A stretch of DNA of 27,751 nt from contig DJVJ01000023.1 in NCBI GenBank assembly GCA_002441135.1, positions 1-27,751 of the forward strand. Reading direction: 5' to 3'. The stretch's first letter is position 1; the number at the start of each line of letters is the position of its first letter. The notes below the pieces were generated by a model. It was given only the letters and a program-made list of their open reading frames with translations, searched no databases and had not been told where the DNA came from. Below, one piece after another: positions 14,811-23,090 of this stretch. Made by a program: the position numbers and the translations under genes. This DNA comes from Caryophanales bacterium UBA6259 (lineage in GTDB: Bacteria > Bacillota > Bacilli > Tepidibacillales > Tepidibacillaceae).

Positions 14811-16241
14811 AATAACGAGCTTTACTGCTTCATATGCTTTTCTTTCGATTTTTTCTATATCGGCCTGAAGATGCATGCTTAATATGTGCGGGTAGCTAAC
14901 AATGGTACCCGTTTCTAGTGCTTGAGCAATATTAAACAATTCGCTAAAGTAATTTCCTTCTGATATATAATCTGTGTTCCATAAATCTTCTTTGAATCTA
15001 TGAACTTGACATAACAATGGTGTTATTGCTTGATGTCGTTGGTCCTCAACAAACTTAAACTTAGGGAAGCTTTCAAACATTCTTCGACCACCATAAATCC
15101 CAACCATTAACCGATTTTCTTCCCCTTCCATAAAATGAACTAGAACGGAAATCGCTTCAGGAAAGAGAACTTCATAGGGAGAGCAAACCAAGAAATACTT
15201 ACCTTTTATCATTCCCAAGGCTTTTTTGATTGCAGCACCTCTACCCACTTCATCTGATAAATGAATTATTTTAGGCTCTATAAAAGGATGAAACGGAAAA
15301 GTATTAATTAATAATTGGGATTCATCAGAGGAATGATCATTCACAAATACGATCTCGATATTTTGATAATCCTGATGATTAATGCTTTGTAATAGAAAGG
15401 GCAAAACCTTTTCTTGATTCTGAAATGGAATAATGATGGAGACAAGGGGATCATCTTTTTTTGATGGAGCTTCATTTACTGGAGCATTTGAATGGTTCAA
15501 ATATTTTGCAGTTAAATACTTAAAAAGTGGAATCCATGCTTTTTGATTAGACTTGGTTATACTATCAGAATGCTTTCGTACAAACATTGTTACTTTTGGT
15601 AGATACGCAATCTGATAATTTTGAAGTAGTTTAAAGATAACGGCTACATCTTCATATAATCGACCATAGGATGGATAATCGATTGGCCATCCACCAATAG
15701 ACATTAATGCATTCTTTCTATAAAATCGAGGCGTTGGTACAAAAAAGTCATTTACTAAATGTTTTAAATTCTCAATGGGCTTCCCTACGACTATCTGTTT
15801 TTCCCATGTATGCTTTCTATTCATGGGTATTCTTTTTAGTGTTATATAATCGGAATAGAGCATTGCAACCTGCTCTGACTGATTTTCTATTTCACTTAAG
15901 AATCTACTAATTGCATGTGGATGAAGCCAATCATCTCCATCTAATTCTAAAATAAATTCACCTTGTGCAATTGCCAATCCATCATTTAAAACAGCTGCCT
16001 TACCACGATTAATAGAAAACCTACGATAAATAATTCGTTGATCGTGTATATGATTTAGCTTTTTTAAGATTTTTCTTATTTCAAGCAATGTATTATCTGT
16101 CGAGGAATCATCTAATAAAATCAACTCCCAGTTGTTAACATTCTGCTGCAAAACACTAAGAATTGCTTTACTAATATATTTTTTTTCGTTATAAAAAGGT
16201 AAAAGAATGGATACCTGTGGATTTAAGCTTTTGTTTTGCAT
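14790..16241 (-). CDS. Tandem-domain GT2 glycosyltransferase
   Basis: A 483-residue cytoplasmic protein with two GT-A fold domains of family GT2. The first (about 8-240) is complete: VSILLPFYNE, LLDDSSTDNT, the metal-binding DGDD at 101-104, and RLYEDVAV with the likely catalytic acid. The second (about 266-480) starts well (VSIIIPFQNQ, VFVNDHSSDES), but the block aligned with DGDD reads SPYE (354-357), so it has lost the DxD motif and is probably not a catalyst. It may bind an acceptor or a partner. The ATG follows GAAGG. It is the last gene of the glycan operon, 33 bases after galU. The sugar transferred cannot be told. Confidence 0.87.
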   Translation of the reverse strand: MQNKSLNPQVSILLPFYNEKKYISKAILSVLQQNVNNWELILLDDSSTDNTLLEIRKILKKLNHIHDQRIIYRRFSINRGKAAVLNDGLAIAQGEFILELDGDDWLHPHAISRFLSEIENQSEQVAMLYSDYITLKRIPMNRKHTWEKQIVVGKPIENLKHLVNDFFVPTPRFYRKNALMSIGGWPIDYPSYGRLYEDVAVIFKLLQNYQIAYLPKVTMFVRKHSDSITKSNQKAWIPLFKYLTAKYLNHSNAPVNEAPSKKDDPLVSIIIPFQNQEKVLPFLLQSINHQDYQNIEIVFVNDHSSDESQLLINTFPFHPFIEPKIIHLSDEVGRGAAIKKALGMIKGKYFLVCSPYEVLFPEAISVLVHFMEGEENRLMVGIYGGRRMFESFPKFKFVEDQRHQAITPLLCQVHRFKEDLWNTDYISEGNYFSELFNIAQALETGTIVSYPHILSMHLQADIEKIERKAYEAVKLVISKKLFP

Positions 16242-16274
16242 TTTTCCTTCACCTCTAAAAATAATGCGTGTGCA

Positions 16275-17138
16275 TTATTTATTTAAATCTTGGATATATC
16301 GAAGAAGCTCTACTTTAAGGTCATCCCGCTGTAGGGCAAATTCCAAATTTGTCTTAAGAAAGCTCATTTTCTCTCCAACATCAAAACAAATCCCAGCAAA
16401 TTGATAGGCAAATACTTCCTCTTCCTTTGTTAAATTCATGATTGCATCGGTTAGTTGAATCTCATTTCCTACACTTGGCTTAGCATTTTCTAGCTGTTTA
16501 AAGATATTAGGAGTAAGAATATACCTGCCTAAAATGGCCAAATTAGAGGGGGCGTCTTCAATTTTCGGTTTTTCTACTAATCCTTTTACTTGATATAAGC
16601 GTTCTTCTATTTTAAGCCCATCAACAATTCCATATCGTGAAATTTCTTTCGTCTCCACAGATTGTACTCCTACAACCGACTTGCCATAGATTTGATACTT
16701 CTCCATCATTTGTTGTAATCCTGGCTTTTTGGCAAGGATAACATTATCTCCTAAAAGAACCGCGAATGGCTCATTGCCAATAAAGGTTCTTGCTGACCAA
16801 ATTGCGTGGCCCAAGCCCTTTGGTTCCTTCTGTCTAATATAATGGATATTGGCTAGTTGAGAGGACTTGATTACTTCATTTAATTCCTCTAGCTTTCCTT
16901 TCTGTTTTAAGCTTTCTTCTAATTCCCATGCTCTGTCAAAATGGTCCTCAATGGCTCGTTTTCCTTTTCCAGTAACAATAATGATATCTTCAATTCCAGA
17001 TTCTACTGCCTCTTCAACAATATACTGAATCACCGGTTTATCAACGATTGGTAACATTTCCTTCGGCATCGCCTTTGTTGCTGGCAAAAACCGGGTTCCT
17101 AATCCAGCGGCTGGGATAATTGCTTTACGTATTTTCAT
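16275..17138 (-). CDS. galU: UTP-glucose-1-phosphate uridylyltransferase
   Basis: Makes UDP-glucose from UTP and glucose-1-phosphate in the cytoplasm, the entry step for the ugd and uxs reactions encoded just upstream. The 287-residue product has the nucleotidyltransferase motif AGLGTRFLPATKAMPKEMLP (residues 11-30), KPVIQYIVEEA, and GLGHAIWSAR and LLGDNV further on. Length matches GalU/GtaB. I chose the ATG at 17138, with GGGAGG four bases upstream (GGAGGG seven bases); a TTG at 17153 lies before that RBS. It overlaps the end of uxs by 14 bases, so the two are translationally coupled. A second copy elsewhere in the genome (gtaB) would be usual; this one looks dedicated to the operon. Confidence 0.96.
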   Translation of the reverse strand: MKIRKAIIPAAGLGTRFLPATKAMPKEMLPIVDKPVIQYIVEEAVESGIEDIIIVTGKGKRAIEDHFDRAWELEESLKQKGKLEELNEVIKSSQLANIHYIRQKEPKGLGHAIWSARTFIGNEPFAVLLGDNVILAKKPGLQQMMEKYQIYGKSVVGVQSVETKEISRYGIVDGLKIEERLYQVKGLVEKPKIEDAPSNLAILGRYILTPNIFKQLENAKPSVGNEIQLTDAIMNLTKEEEVFAYQFAGICFDVGEKMSFLKTNLEFALQRDDLKVELLRYIQDLNK

Positions 17139-18105
17139 CTTTCCTCCCTCCAAATGGTGTTACTCTATTTTTAAAATAATCAATCGTCCATTTTAAACCT
17201 TCATCTACATCCACTTTTGGCTCCCAACTTAATTTTTCCTTTGCCAACGAAATATCCGGTTTTCTTTTGATGGGATCATCCTCAGGCAGTGGATTATACA
17301 CAATTTTTGATTTATTACCTGTTAACTTTATAATTTTTTCTGCTAATTCTTTTACTGTAAATTCTGTTGGATTCCCAAGATTGACAGGTCCAACAAAAGA
17401 ATCTTCCCCATTCATCATTCGAGTAATTCCTTCAATCAAATCATCAATATAGCAAAAGGAACGAGTCTGCGAACCATCACCATAAATCGTAATTGGGTGA
17501 TTCATTAAGGCTTGAGTGATAAAATTACTAACCACTCTACCATCATGCGGATTCATATATGGACCATACGTATTAAAAATTCGAATGACACGGATATTGA
17601 GCTGATGCTGACGATAATAATCAAAAGCTAATGCTTCCGCTGCTCTTTTTCCTTCATCATAGCAGGCTCTAATTCCTGTTGGATTCACATTGCCAAAATA
17701 GGTTTCGACTTGAGGATGAACCAAAGGGTTTCCATAGACTTCACTTGTAGAAGCGATTAGAATTTTCGCATGGTACTTTTTTGCAAGTTCTAGCATGTTT
17801 AGGGTACCTAAAATATTGGTTTTCATCGTTTTAATTGGATCCTTTTGATAATGAGGTGGTGAAGCAGGACATGCTAAATGATAAATTTGATCTATTTCAA
17901 GATCTATTTCCTTTGTAATATCATGTTCTATACATTGGAATTTTGGGTTGTTTGTAAAAGGTGAAATATTATCCTTTGATCCCGTGTAAAAATTATCTAA
18001 GCAGATTATTTTATTTTCATCCTCTGTCTGGAGCAACCTTTTGATTAAATTAGTCCCAATAAATCCAGCACCGCCAGTAACTAATATCTTTTTGGCCTTT
18101 TTCAT
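17125..18105 (-). CDS. uxs: UDP-glucuronate decarboxylase (UDP-xylose synthase)
   Basis: NAD-dependent SDR enzyme that converts UDP-glucuronate to UDP-xylose. The 326-residue product has the Rossmann motif GGAGFIG (11-17). It also has the UXS blocks YHLACPASPPHYQKDPIKT, STSEVYG (E122) and CYDEGKR (catalytic Y149 and K153), and RIFNTYGPYMNPHDGRVVSN. These blocks separate UXS from UDP-glucose epimerases of similar size. Its ATG overlaps the ugd stop codon (ATGA), and its end overlaps galU, so ugd-uxs-galU is one coupled block. Together they give UDP-xylose from glucose-1-phosphate. It acts in the cytoplasm; the product probably feeds one of the operon's glycosyltransferases. Confidence 0.94.
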   Translation of the reverse strand: MKKAKKILVTGGAGFIGTNLIKRLLQTEDENKIICLDNFYTGSKDNISPFTNNPKFQCIEHDITKEIDLEIDQIYHLACPASPPHYQKDPIKTMKTNILGTLNMLELAKKYHAKILIASTSEVYGNPLVHPQVETYFGNVNPTGIRACYDEGKRAAEALAFDYYRQHQLNIRVIRIFNTYGPYMNPHDGRVVSNFITQALMNHPITIYGDGSQTRSFCYIDDLIEGITRMMNGEDSFVGPVNLGNPTEFTVKELAEKIIKLTGNKSKIVYNPLPEDDPIKRKPDISLAKEKLSWEPKVDVDEGLKWTIDYFKNRVTPFGGRKDENT

Positions 18106-19430
18106 AGTGCATCATTTCTTCCAATAGAGCTATAAAGAAAGCCTGCATTGCTCATTGCTGCTGGATCAAACAAGTTTCTACCATCAAATATCGCTGGTGT
18201 TTTCATTAATTCCTTCATCTTATTCAAATCTATATTTTTATATTGAGTCCATTCGGTAATTATAAGAAGGCCATCTACATCCTGAAGCGCTTGATATGGA
18301 TCATCCACATAAATAATCTTTTCTGTGCCTAAAATCCGTTTCGCATTTTCCATTGCTACTGGATCATGAGCATATACTATTGCACCCCGCTGGATTAATC
18401 CTTTGATGGTTTCTATGGACGGTGCCTCTCTCATATCATCTGTTTCTGGTTTAAATGCCAATCCCCAAACCGCAAATTTTCGCCCAGATAAATTCTCCCC
18501 ATAGTAAGCCACAACCTTATCAAGCAACTTCTTTTTCTGCCGTTTGTTCACATTTTCTACTGCCTTAAGAATTTGTAAGTCAATTTGATATTCACTGCCT
18601 GTTTTAATGATTGCTTTGACATCCTTTGGAAAGCAAGATCCCCCATAGCCTAAACCGGCATTTAAAAAGGCTCCACCTATTCGCTTATCGGAACCTACAC
18701 CTATTTTTACTTCCTCTATATTTGCCCCTGTAGCTTCACAAAGGCCAGCAATTTCATTCATAAAACTGATTCTCGTCGCTAGCATTGCATTATTTGCATA
18801 TTTTGTTAATTCCGCTGAAGGTATACTCATACTAAAAAGTGGGTAGCCTTGCTCTGTAATTGGTCGATAAAGTTCCTTCATTAATACACCTGTTCTAATA
18901 TTATCAGTACCGATAACAATTCGGTCTGGCTCCATAAAATCCTTAATCGCCGACCCCTCACGCAAAAACTCAGGATTTGAAACTACATCAAATGAAATGG
19001 CGATTCCTCGTTTTCTTAATTGTTCAGCAATAACCTCTTTAACTTTTGCTGCAGTGCCAATAGGAACTGTTGATTTATCTATCACAATGGTATAATCGTC
19101 TATATACTTACCAATTTGTTTGGCGACAGACAACACATGGGTTAAATCTGCGGAACCATCTTCCCCCTGTGGAGTTCCAACAGCGATAAAAGAAAACAGC
19201 TTTCCTTTAAGTCCTTCCTGAATACTTGTAGAGAATTGAAGCTTTCCGTTATCTACGTTCTTTCGTATTAATTCCTCTAAGTCCGGTTCATAAATAGGCA
19301 CCTGTCCATTTTTTAAAAGAGAAATTTTCGACTCATCTATATCAACACATGTTACATAATGCCCAATATCTGATAAACATGTACCTAAAACCAAGCCAAC
19401 ATAACCAGTTCCTATAACACAAATATCCAA
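18102..19430 (-). CDS. ugd: UDP-glucose 6-dehydrogenase
   Basis: Oxidises UDP-glucose to UDP-glucuronate with two NAD+. The 442-residue product has the N-terminal NAD motif GTGYVGLVLG (7-16), the middle-domain helix and the catalytic cysteine C266 in GYGGSCFPKD, followed by the C-terminal UDP-binding domain (FAVWGLAFKPETDDMREAPS). The start is TTG: it aligns with the normal N-terminus of the family and has GGAGGG six bases upstream. It overlaps the uxs start by 4 bases. The 76 bases before it, the largest gap within the operon, hold a possible sigma-K type -10 at 19466-19474. Confidence 0.96.
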   Translation of the reverse strand: MDICVIGTGYVGLVLGTCLSDIGHYVTCVDIDESKISLLKNGQVPIYEPDLEELIRKNVDNGKLQFSTSIQEGLKGKLFSFIAVGTPQGEDGSADLTHVLSVAKQIGKYIDDYTIVIDKSTVPIGTAAKVKEVIAEQLRKRGIAISFDVVSNPEFLREGSAIKDFMEPDRIVIGTDNIRTGVLMKELYRPITEQGYPLFSMSIPSAELTKYANNAMLATRISFMNEIAGLCEATGANIEEVKIGVGSDKRIGGAFLNAGLGYGGSCFPKDVKAIIKTGSEYQIDLQILKAVENVNKRQKKKLLDKVVAYYGENLSGRKFAVWGLAFKPETDDMREAPSIETIKGLIQRGAIVYAHDPVAMENAKRILGTEKIIYVDDPYQALQDVDGLLIITEWTQYKNIDLNKMKELMKTPAIFDGRNLFDPAAMSNAGFLYSSIGRNDAL

Positions 19431-19465
19431 GTTAATCCCTCCAAAAATAGAGTATTATTATCCTG

Positions 19466-19474
19466 TAGTTTATG
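19466..19474 (-). promoter_or_regulatory. Possible sigma-K -10 element before ugd
   Basis: On the minus strand this reads CATAAACTA, a full match to the sigma-K -10 consensus CATAnnnTA. The nearest upstream AC dinucleotide is 14 bases away, shorter than the usual spacing to the -35. It is a weak candidate for an internal promoter active in the mother cell. Confidence 0.2.
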
Positions 19475-19506
19475 TTGAGACGGATTAAGTGGAAACTGTT
19501 AAAGGT

Positions 19507-20628
19507 CTAATTAATATTCATCAATTTCATCATTTTAGATAACTTTTCAATATTTATACTTATATCTGCTACAACAGCTCCTGGATCAATATGATCATCA
19601 AGCTTCTCATCATCTCCGAGTAAATAGTAGTAATCGAGTTTCACATAATTACTTAATATCCAATACAGTGGATTTACGTATTTTGGGGAGAAAATCTCCA
19701 GTATTCTGGTACCTGGATTAGCAAAAACTAAATTGGTTAGACCTCCTCCATGAGGAGCTATAATTATTTTTGCGGAATAAAAAATTTGAATTTGTTCATC
19801 TAAGGATAATTGGTCTAAGACTAAAGTTTTAAATCCATAAGGAACTAATAAATTCGTTACCTGCTCTTCATTAATAACCTTTCTACCTCTCCCATCTTCT
19901 CGACTGATATATATTCGTTCATAATCAGGTATTTTTACTATATTCTTATTCAACAGGCTTTTCCGAAGAAAATGGACAGTCCATTTGGGCATATATCCTG
20001 TATAGCCACTTGATGAAGGGACAATTAATTTTTCCGCTTTTAGATGAAAGGTGGATGAAGTATTCATTAATTTAGAACGAGGAATATTTAGTGCAGCCAA
20101 AGTTTGTTCGATAAAAGGGTGTTGATAATTGCCATTAATAACAATTTTATCTATTTTTATCTTTCTTCTTTTTAAAAGGTATAGCTTTGGTAGTACATCG
20201 AACATCCAATGGTAATAATATTGACTTGCACAAAAGGTTGCTACCGCAATAGTTCCATTGATTTTCTGATAAGGGGATAAGCTGTTTTCTTCAAAAATAG
20301 AGTGTTCGTTTGGCTCTTTCTCATATTCGAAGGATAAATCCCAAATCAGCTTATTATCTGTTGTAATAATCGAACCATTTTCTCCATAAACCCTTCCATT
20401 TGGTATTAAAGCAACAAATGTAGGCGGTGGTTTTAACTGGTACATACTTTCAAATTTCCAATGAACCTGCCTGTCTAAGCCTTTTGGCTTTGTTAAACGA
20501 ACTAATAACTCTTTTTTTCTAAATGGTTGATAATAGTGTGTATGGCCTAGATGATTCTTTTTTATCCAATCTCTAGTGGTTAAATAATTTCCATTTGGAG
20601 GGGAATAGCGCTTTAAAGGCTTTATCAT
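19507..20628 (-). CDS. GT61 family glycosyltransferase (DUF563)
   Basis: A soluble glycosyltransferase of the GT61 (DUF563) family. The 373-residue product shows the family blocks ASQYYYHWMFDVLPKLYLL, RIYISREDGRGRKVINEE and APHGGGLTNLVFANPGTRIL, followed by EIFSPKYVNPLYW. In eukaryotes this family contains xylosyltransferases and O-GlcNAc transferases that modify glycans and proteins. With uxs two genes downstream, UDP-xylose is a plausible donor, but that is inference. I chose the ATG at 20628, with AAGGGGG six bases upstream; an ATG at 20646 has that RBS inside the gene. It lies 31 bases after the third GT2 gene. Confidence 0.88.
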   Translation of the reverse strand: MIKPLKRYSPPNGNYLTTRDWIKKNHLGHTHYYQPFRKKELLVRLTKPKGLDRQVHWKFESMYQLKPPPTFVALIPNGRVYGENGSIITTDNKLIWDLSFEYEKEPNEHSIFEENSLSPYQKINGTIAVATFCASQYYYHWMFDVLPKLYLLKRRKIKIDKIVINGNYQHPFIEQTLAALNIPRSKLMNTSSTFHLKAEKLIVPSSSGYTGYMPKWTVHFLRKSLLNKNIVKIPDYERIYISREDGRGRKVINEEQVTNLLVPYGFKTLVLDQLSLDEQIQIFYSAKIIIAPHGGGLTNLVFANPGTRILEIFSPKYVNPLYWILSNYVKLDYYYLLGDDEKLDDHIDPGAVVADISINIEKLSKMMKLMNIN

Positions 20629-20659
20629 GCAAAACCCCCTTATCATTTTATTTAAGCTG

Positions 20660-21877
20660 TTATCCGGAGATAAGATTGATCAAATGATTAAATCTATTAA
20701 GTTCCTTTAAACGCTCAATTTCATTTTCGAGGTCCTTCTTCAAAGCCTCATCGACAAAGTTTGTGATTTGAGCTAAACCTTCTCTCTCTCTTCCATCAGC
20801 ATATTGTTGAACCGCTTGATTTATTAATTGCTTAAATGCATTTTTAAAAAGAAGAAATTGATCAGGATACAGTTTGTATAAGTCTACATAATTGATAAAA
20901 ATGTTATTTATTTCTATAAAGCTGAATTGATACATTTCGTTTAACGCAGTAATTCCTAAATCAGCGGATGGATGCTTTTGATAAAACAATAAAAAGTTCC
21001 TTCTATGCTCTTTATCTCGATCCAATTCAACTACGGGGTGCTCTTGATGATAACAAGGGATATCGGTATCTATTTTAAAGTGAGCTCCCTTTTCATGTAG
21101 TCGATAGCCTAACTCCCAATCCTCAAAACCATATCCCTTAAAATCTTCGTCAAAAGCACCTGTTAAGTTGATTAAGCTTTTGGGAACAGAAACATTTCCT
21201 GTAAGAAAAGCAATCCATTTAAAATAAAATCCCTCTAAGTTTTCTCCATAATTTTCAAAAAGAAGATTTCCTAGAAACGGAAAAGGAAAAGATAGCCTTC
21301 TGTATAATCGTTGGTTTAACTCCTTACGCTGAAACAATGAAATCGGCTTATTTTTTAACTTAATCCTGTTTATTTTTTCACTGAATTTATTTTGAGAACC
21401 TATCTTCCATTTCTTCATAAACATAGGTTGTAGTTTTACTAAATAATGGAACTCTTTAAATGCCTCTACCGAGAAGTCTGGGAATAAGACCGTATACGTC
21501 TTATAGAATTTACCTAATACCCCTGAGAAAACTAAATTATCTTCTTTTTGATGCATTTCAAAATGATGCTTTATAAAGTTAGGGTGTACCATAATTTCTG
21601 CATCCAAAAATATTAATATATTTCCTCTCGCCATTTTGATTCCGATATTTCTTGCCTTTGCTCTTCCTTGATTTTGGTTTAATCTTACATATTGAAAGGA
21701 ATATGGAGGCTTATAGGTCACCTTTAGCTTATATGTTTGATCATTAGAACCATCATCAATAAAAATAACTTCAATTCTAGAGGAGGAAAAGGTCTGCCTC
21801 TCAAGAGAATACAATGTAAATAGATTCAGTGGATATTTATTATAGGAAGGAATAATGATGCTTACGTCAACAGACAT
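20660..21877 (-). CDS. GT2 glycosyltransferase (third of a tandem set)
   Basis: A 405-residue protein with one GT-A domain (about 1-270) and a helical tail of about 120 residues. Motifs are VSIIIPSYNK, FIDDGSNDQT (39-48), the metal-binding LDAE (91-94, a DxE form of DxD), and the acceptor-side block GYGFEDWELGYRL typical of the galactosyltransferase-like C-terminal part. It closely resembles the next two genes upstream, including a conserved YHQEHP, so the three arose by duplication. Start ATG overlaps the stop of the previous gene by one base (TAATG), with RBS GAGAGGGAG. No membrane segment. Donor and acceptor unknown. Confidence 0.87.
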   Translation of the reverse strand: MSVDVSIIIPSYNKYPLNLFTLYSLERQTFSSSRIEVIFIDDGSNDQTYKLKVTYKPPYSFQYVRLNQNQGRAKARNIGIKMARGNILIFLDAEIMVHPNFIKHHFEMHQKEDNLVFSGVLGKFYKTYTVLFPDFSVEAFKEFHYLVKLQPMFMKKWKIGSQNKFSEKINRIKLKNKPISLFQRKELNQRLYRRLSFPFPFLGNLLFENYGENLEGFYFKWIAFLTGNVSVPKSLINLTGAFDEDFKGYGFEDWELGYRLHEKGAHFKIDTDIPCYHQEHPVVELDRDKEHRRNFLLFYQKHPSADLGITALNEMYQFSFIEINNIFINYVDLYKLYPDQFLLFKNAFKQLINQAVQQYADGREREGLAQITNFVDEALKKDLENEIERLKELNRFNHLINLISG

Positions 21878-23064
21878 TAGTCATACTCCCTCTCATTTAT
21901 TAATAGATTTTTTTCTATAAAAAGAGCCAACTCTACTAAATCAGGATTTACAGTCAGTTTGTCTAGATCCTCTTTAAAACCATCTTTAGATTCCTTGTCT
22001 AAAGGACAAGGTGCGCTTTTATTGGCATAATGAATTTCAAAATAATATTGAAGTAGCTTTTCAATTTGGGTATGAAATGTTTTTGATACCAATCCATTCT
22101 CTTTTAGAAGACTAAGCTGGTTTAAAAATTTATTTTTTGTAAAAATATCAATCTCAGAAAAATAGTAATTTAAGATGGTGGTGATCGATAAATGCTTTTG
22201 AACAAGATAAAGCTTATTATTTGCCTGTTCTTTATCTTGCTTATTTAATATTCTCGGATGCTCTTGATGATAATTTTTAATTTCAGTATCCACCATTCCC
22301 CTTACTCCTGATTGAAAAAGTCGTAAACCCAGCTCTTCGTCTTCGCCACCCCAGCCTTTAAAGCCTTCATCAAAAAAACCTACATTATCCAAATGTTTTC
22401 TGCGAACAGACGCATTCATTACTACGAAAAATACCCAAGGAAAGTGAAAGCCTATTAATTCTTGGCCATATCTGTTGGCGATCTGCTCATAAAAGTTAGC
22501 CCATGGCTGTTTTTGTAATGTACGTAAAAAATCATTTTTCCGAAGATCTTCTATTGTCATTAAGGGAACATATTTCTTTGTTTTCAATTGTTTTCTTATC
22601 GATGAGTTCTTAAATAGAGGCAGTTTTTTTCCTGTTAACTTATTTAGACCTTGAATAATATTTTTCGCAGGATAGATATGAGTATAGACCCTATTCCAAA
22701 AGTTCCCCCCAACAAAAATTTGATCATCTTTTTCATGATGTGCTACATGCTTAAGAATAAAATCTTGTTCAGCAATCATATCGCTATCACTAAAAATAAT
22801 AATCTCTCCAGTCGCTAATTCTAAACCTCGATTTCTAGCGATTGCTCTTCCTGCATTTCGTCGATAGTATCGATATGTCAATGAATAGCTATATTTTCGA
22901 TGCTTCATCATTTCAAAGGTTCCATCAGTAGAACCATCATCAATCACAATGACTTCAAATAATTCCTTAGGAAAGCTCTGAAATTCATAGGAAGCTAATG
23001 CCATTCTTAACCGTTCCTTTGCATTATAGGTGGATAAGACAACACTAACCTTTTTATTAAACAC
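21877..23064 (-). CDS. GT2 glycosyltransferase (second of a tandem set)
   Basis: A 395-residue protein of the same type as its two neighbours. Motifs are VSVVLSTYNA, VIDDGSTDGT (40-49), a classical DxD as SDSD (92-95), GWGGEDEELGLRL and YHQEHP, then a charged helical tail. Of the three it is the only one with a true DxD and not DxE. Start is GTG with GGAGGG six bases upstream. Its stop overlaps the next gene's ATG by one base, so the two are translationally coupled. No signal peptide or membrane segment. Confidence 0.87.
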   Translation of the reverse strand: MFNKKVSVVLSTYNAKERLRMALASYEFQSFPKELFEVIVIDDGSTDGTFEMMKHRKYSYSLTYRYYRRNAGRAIARNRGLELATGEIIIFSDSDMIAEQDFILKHVAHHEKDDQIFVGGNFWNRVYTHIYPAKNIIQGLNKLTGKKLPLFKNSSIRKQLKTKKYVPLMTIEDLRKNDFLRTLQKQPWANFYEQIANRYGQELIGFHFPWVFFVVMNASVRRKHLDNVGFFDEGFKGWGGEDEELGLRLFQSGVRGMVDTEIKNYHQEHPRILNKQDKEQANNKLYLVQKHLSITTILNYYFSEIDIFTKNKFLNQLSLLKENGLVSKTFHTQIEKLLQYYFEIHYANKSAPCPLDKESKDGFKEDLDKLTVNPDLVELALFIEKNLLINEREYD

Positions 23065-23090
23065 AGATAACCCTCCTTCTCAGTAGTATG

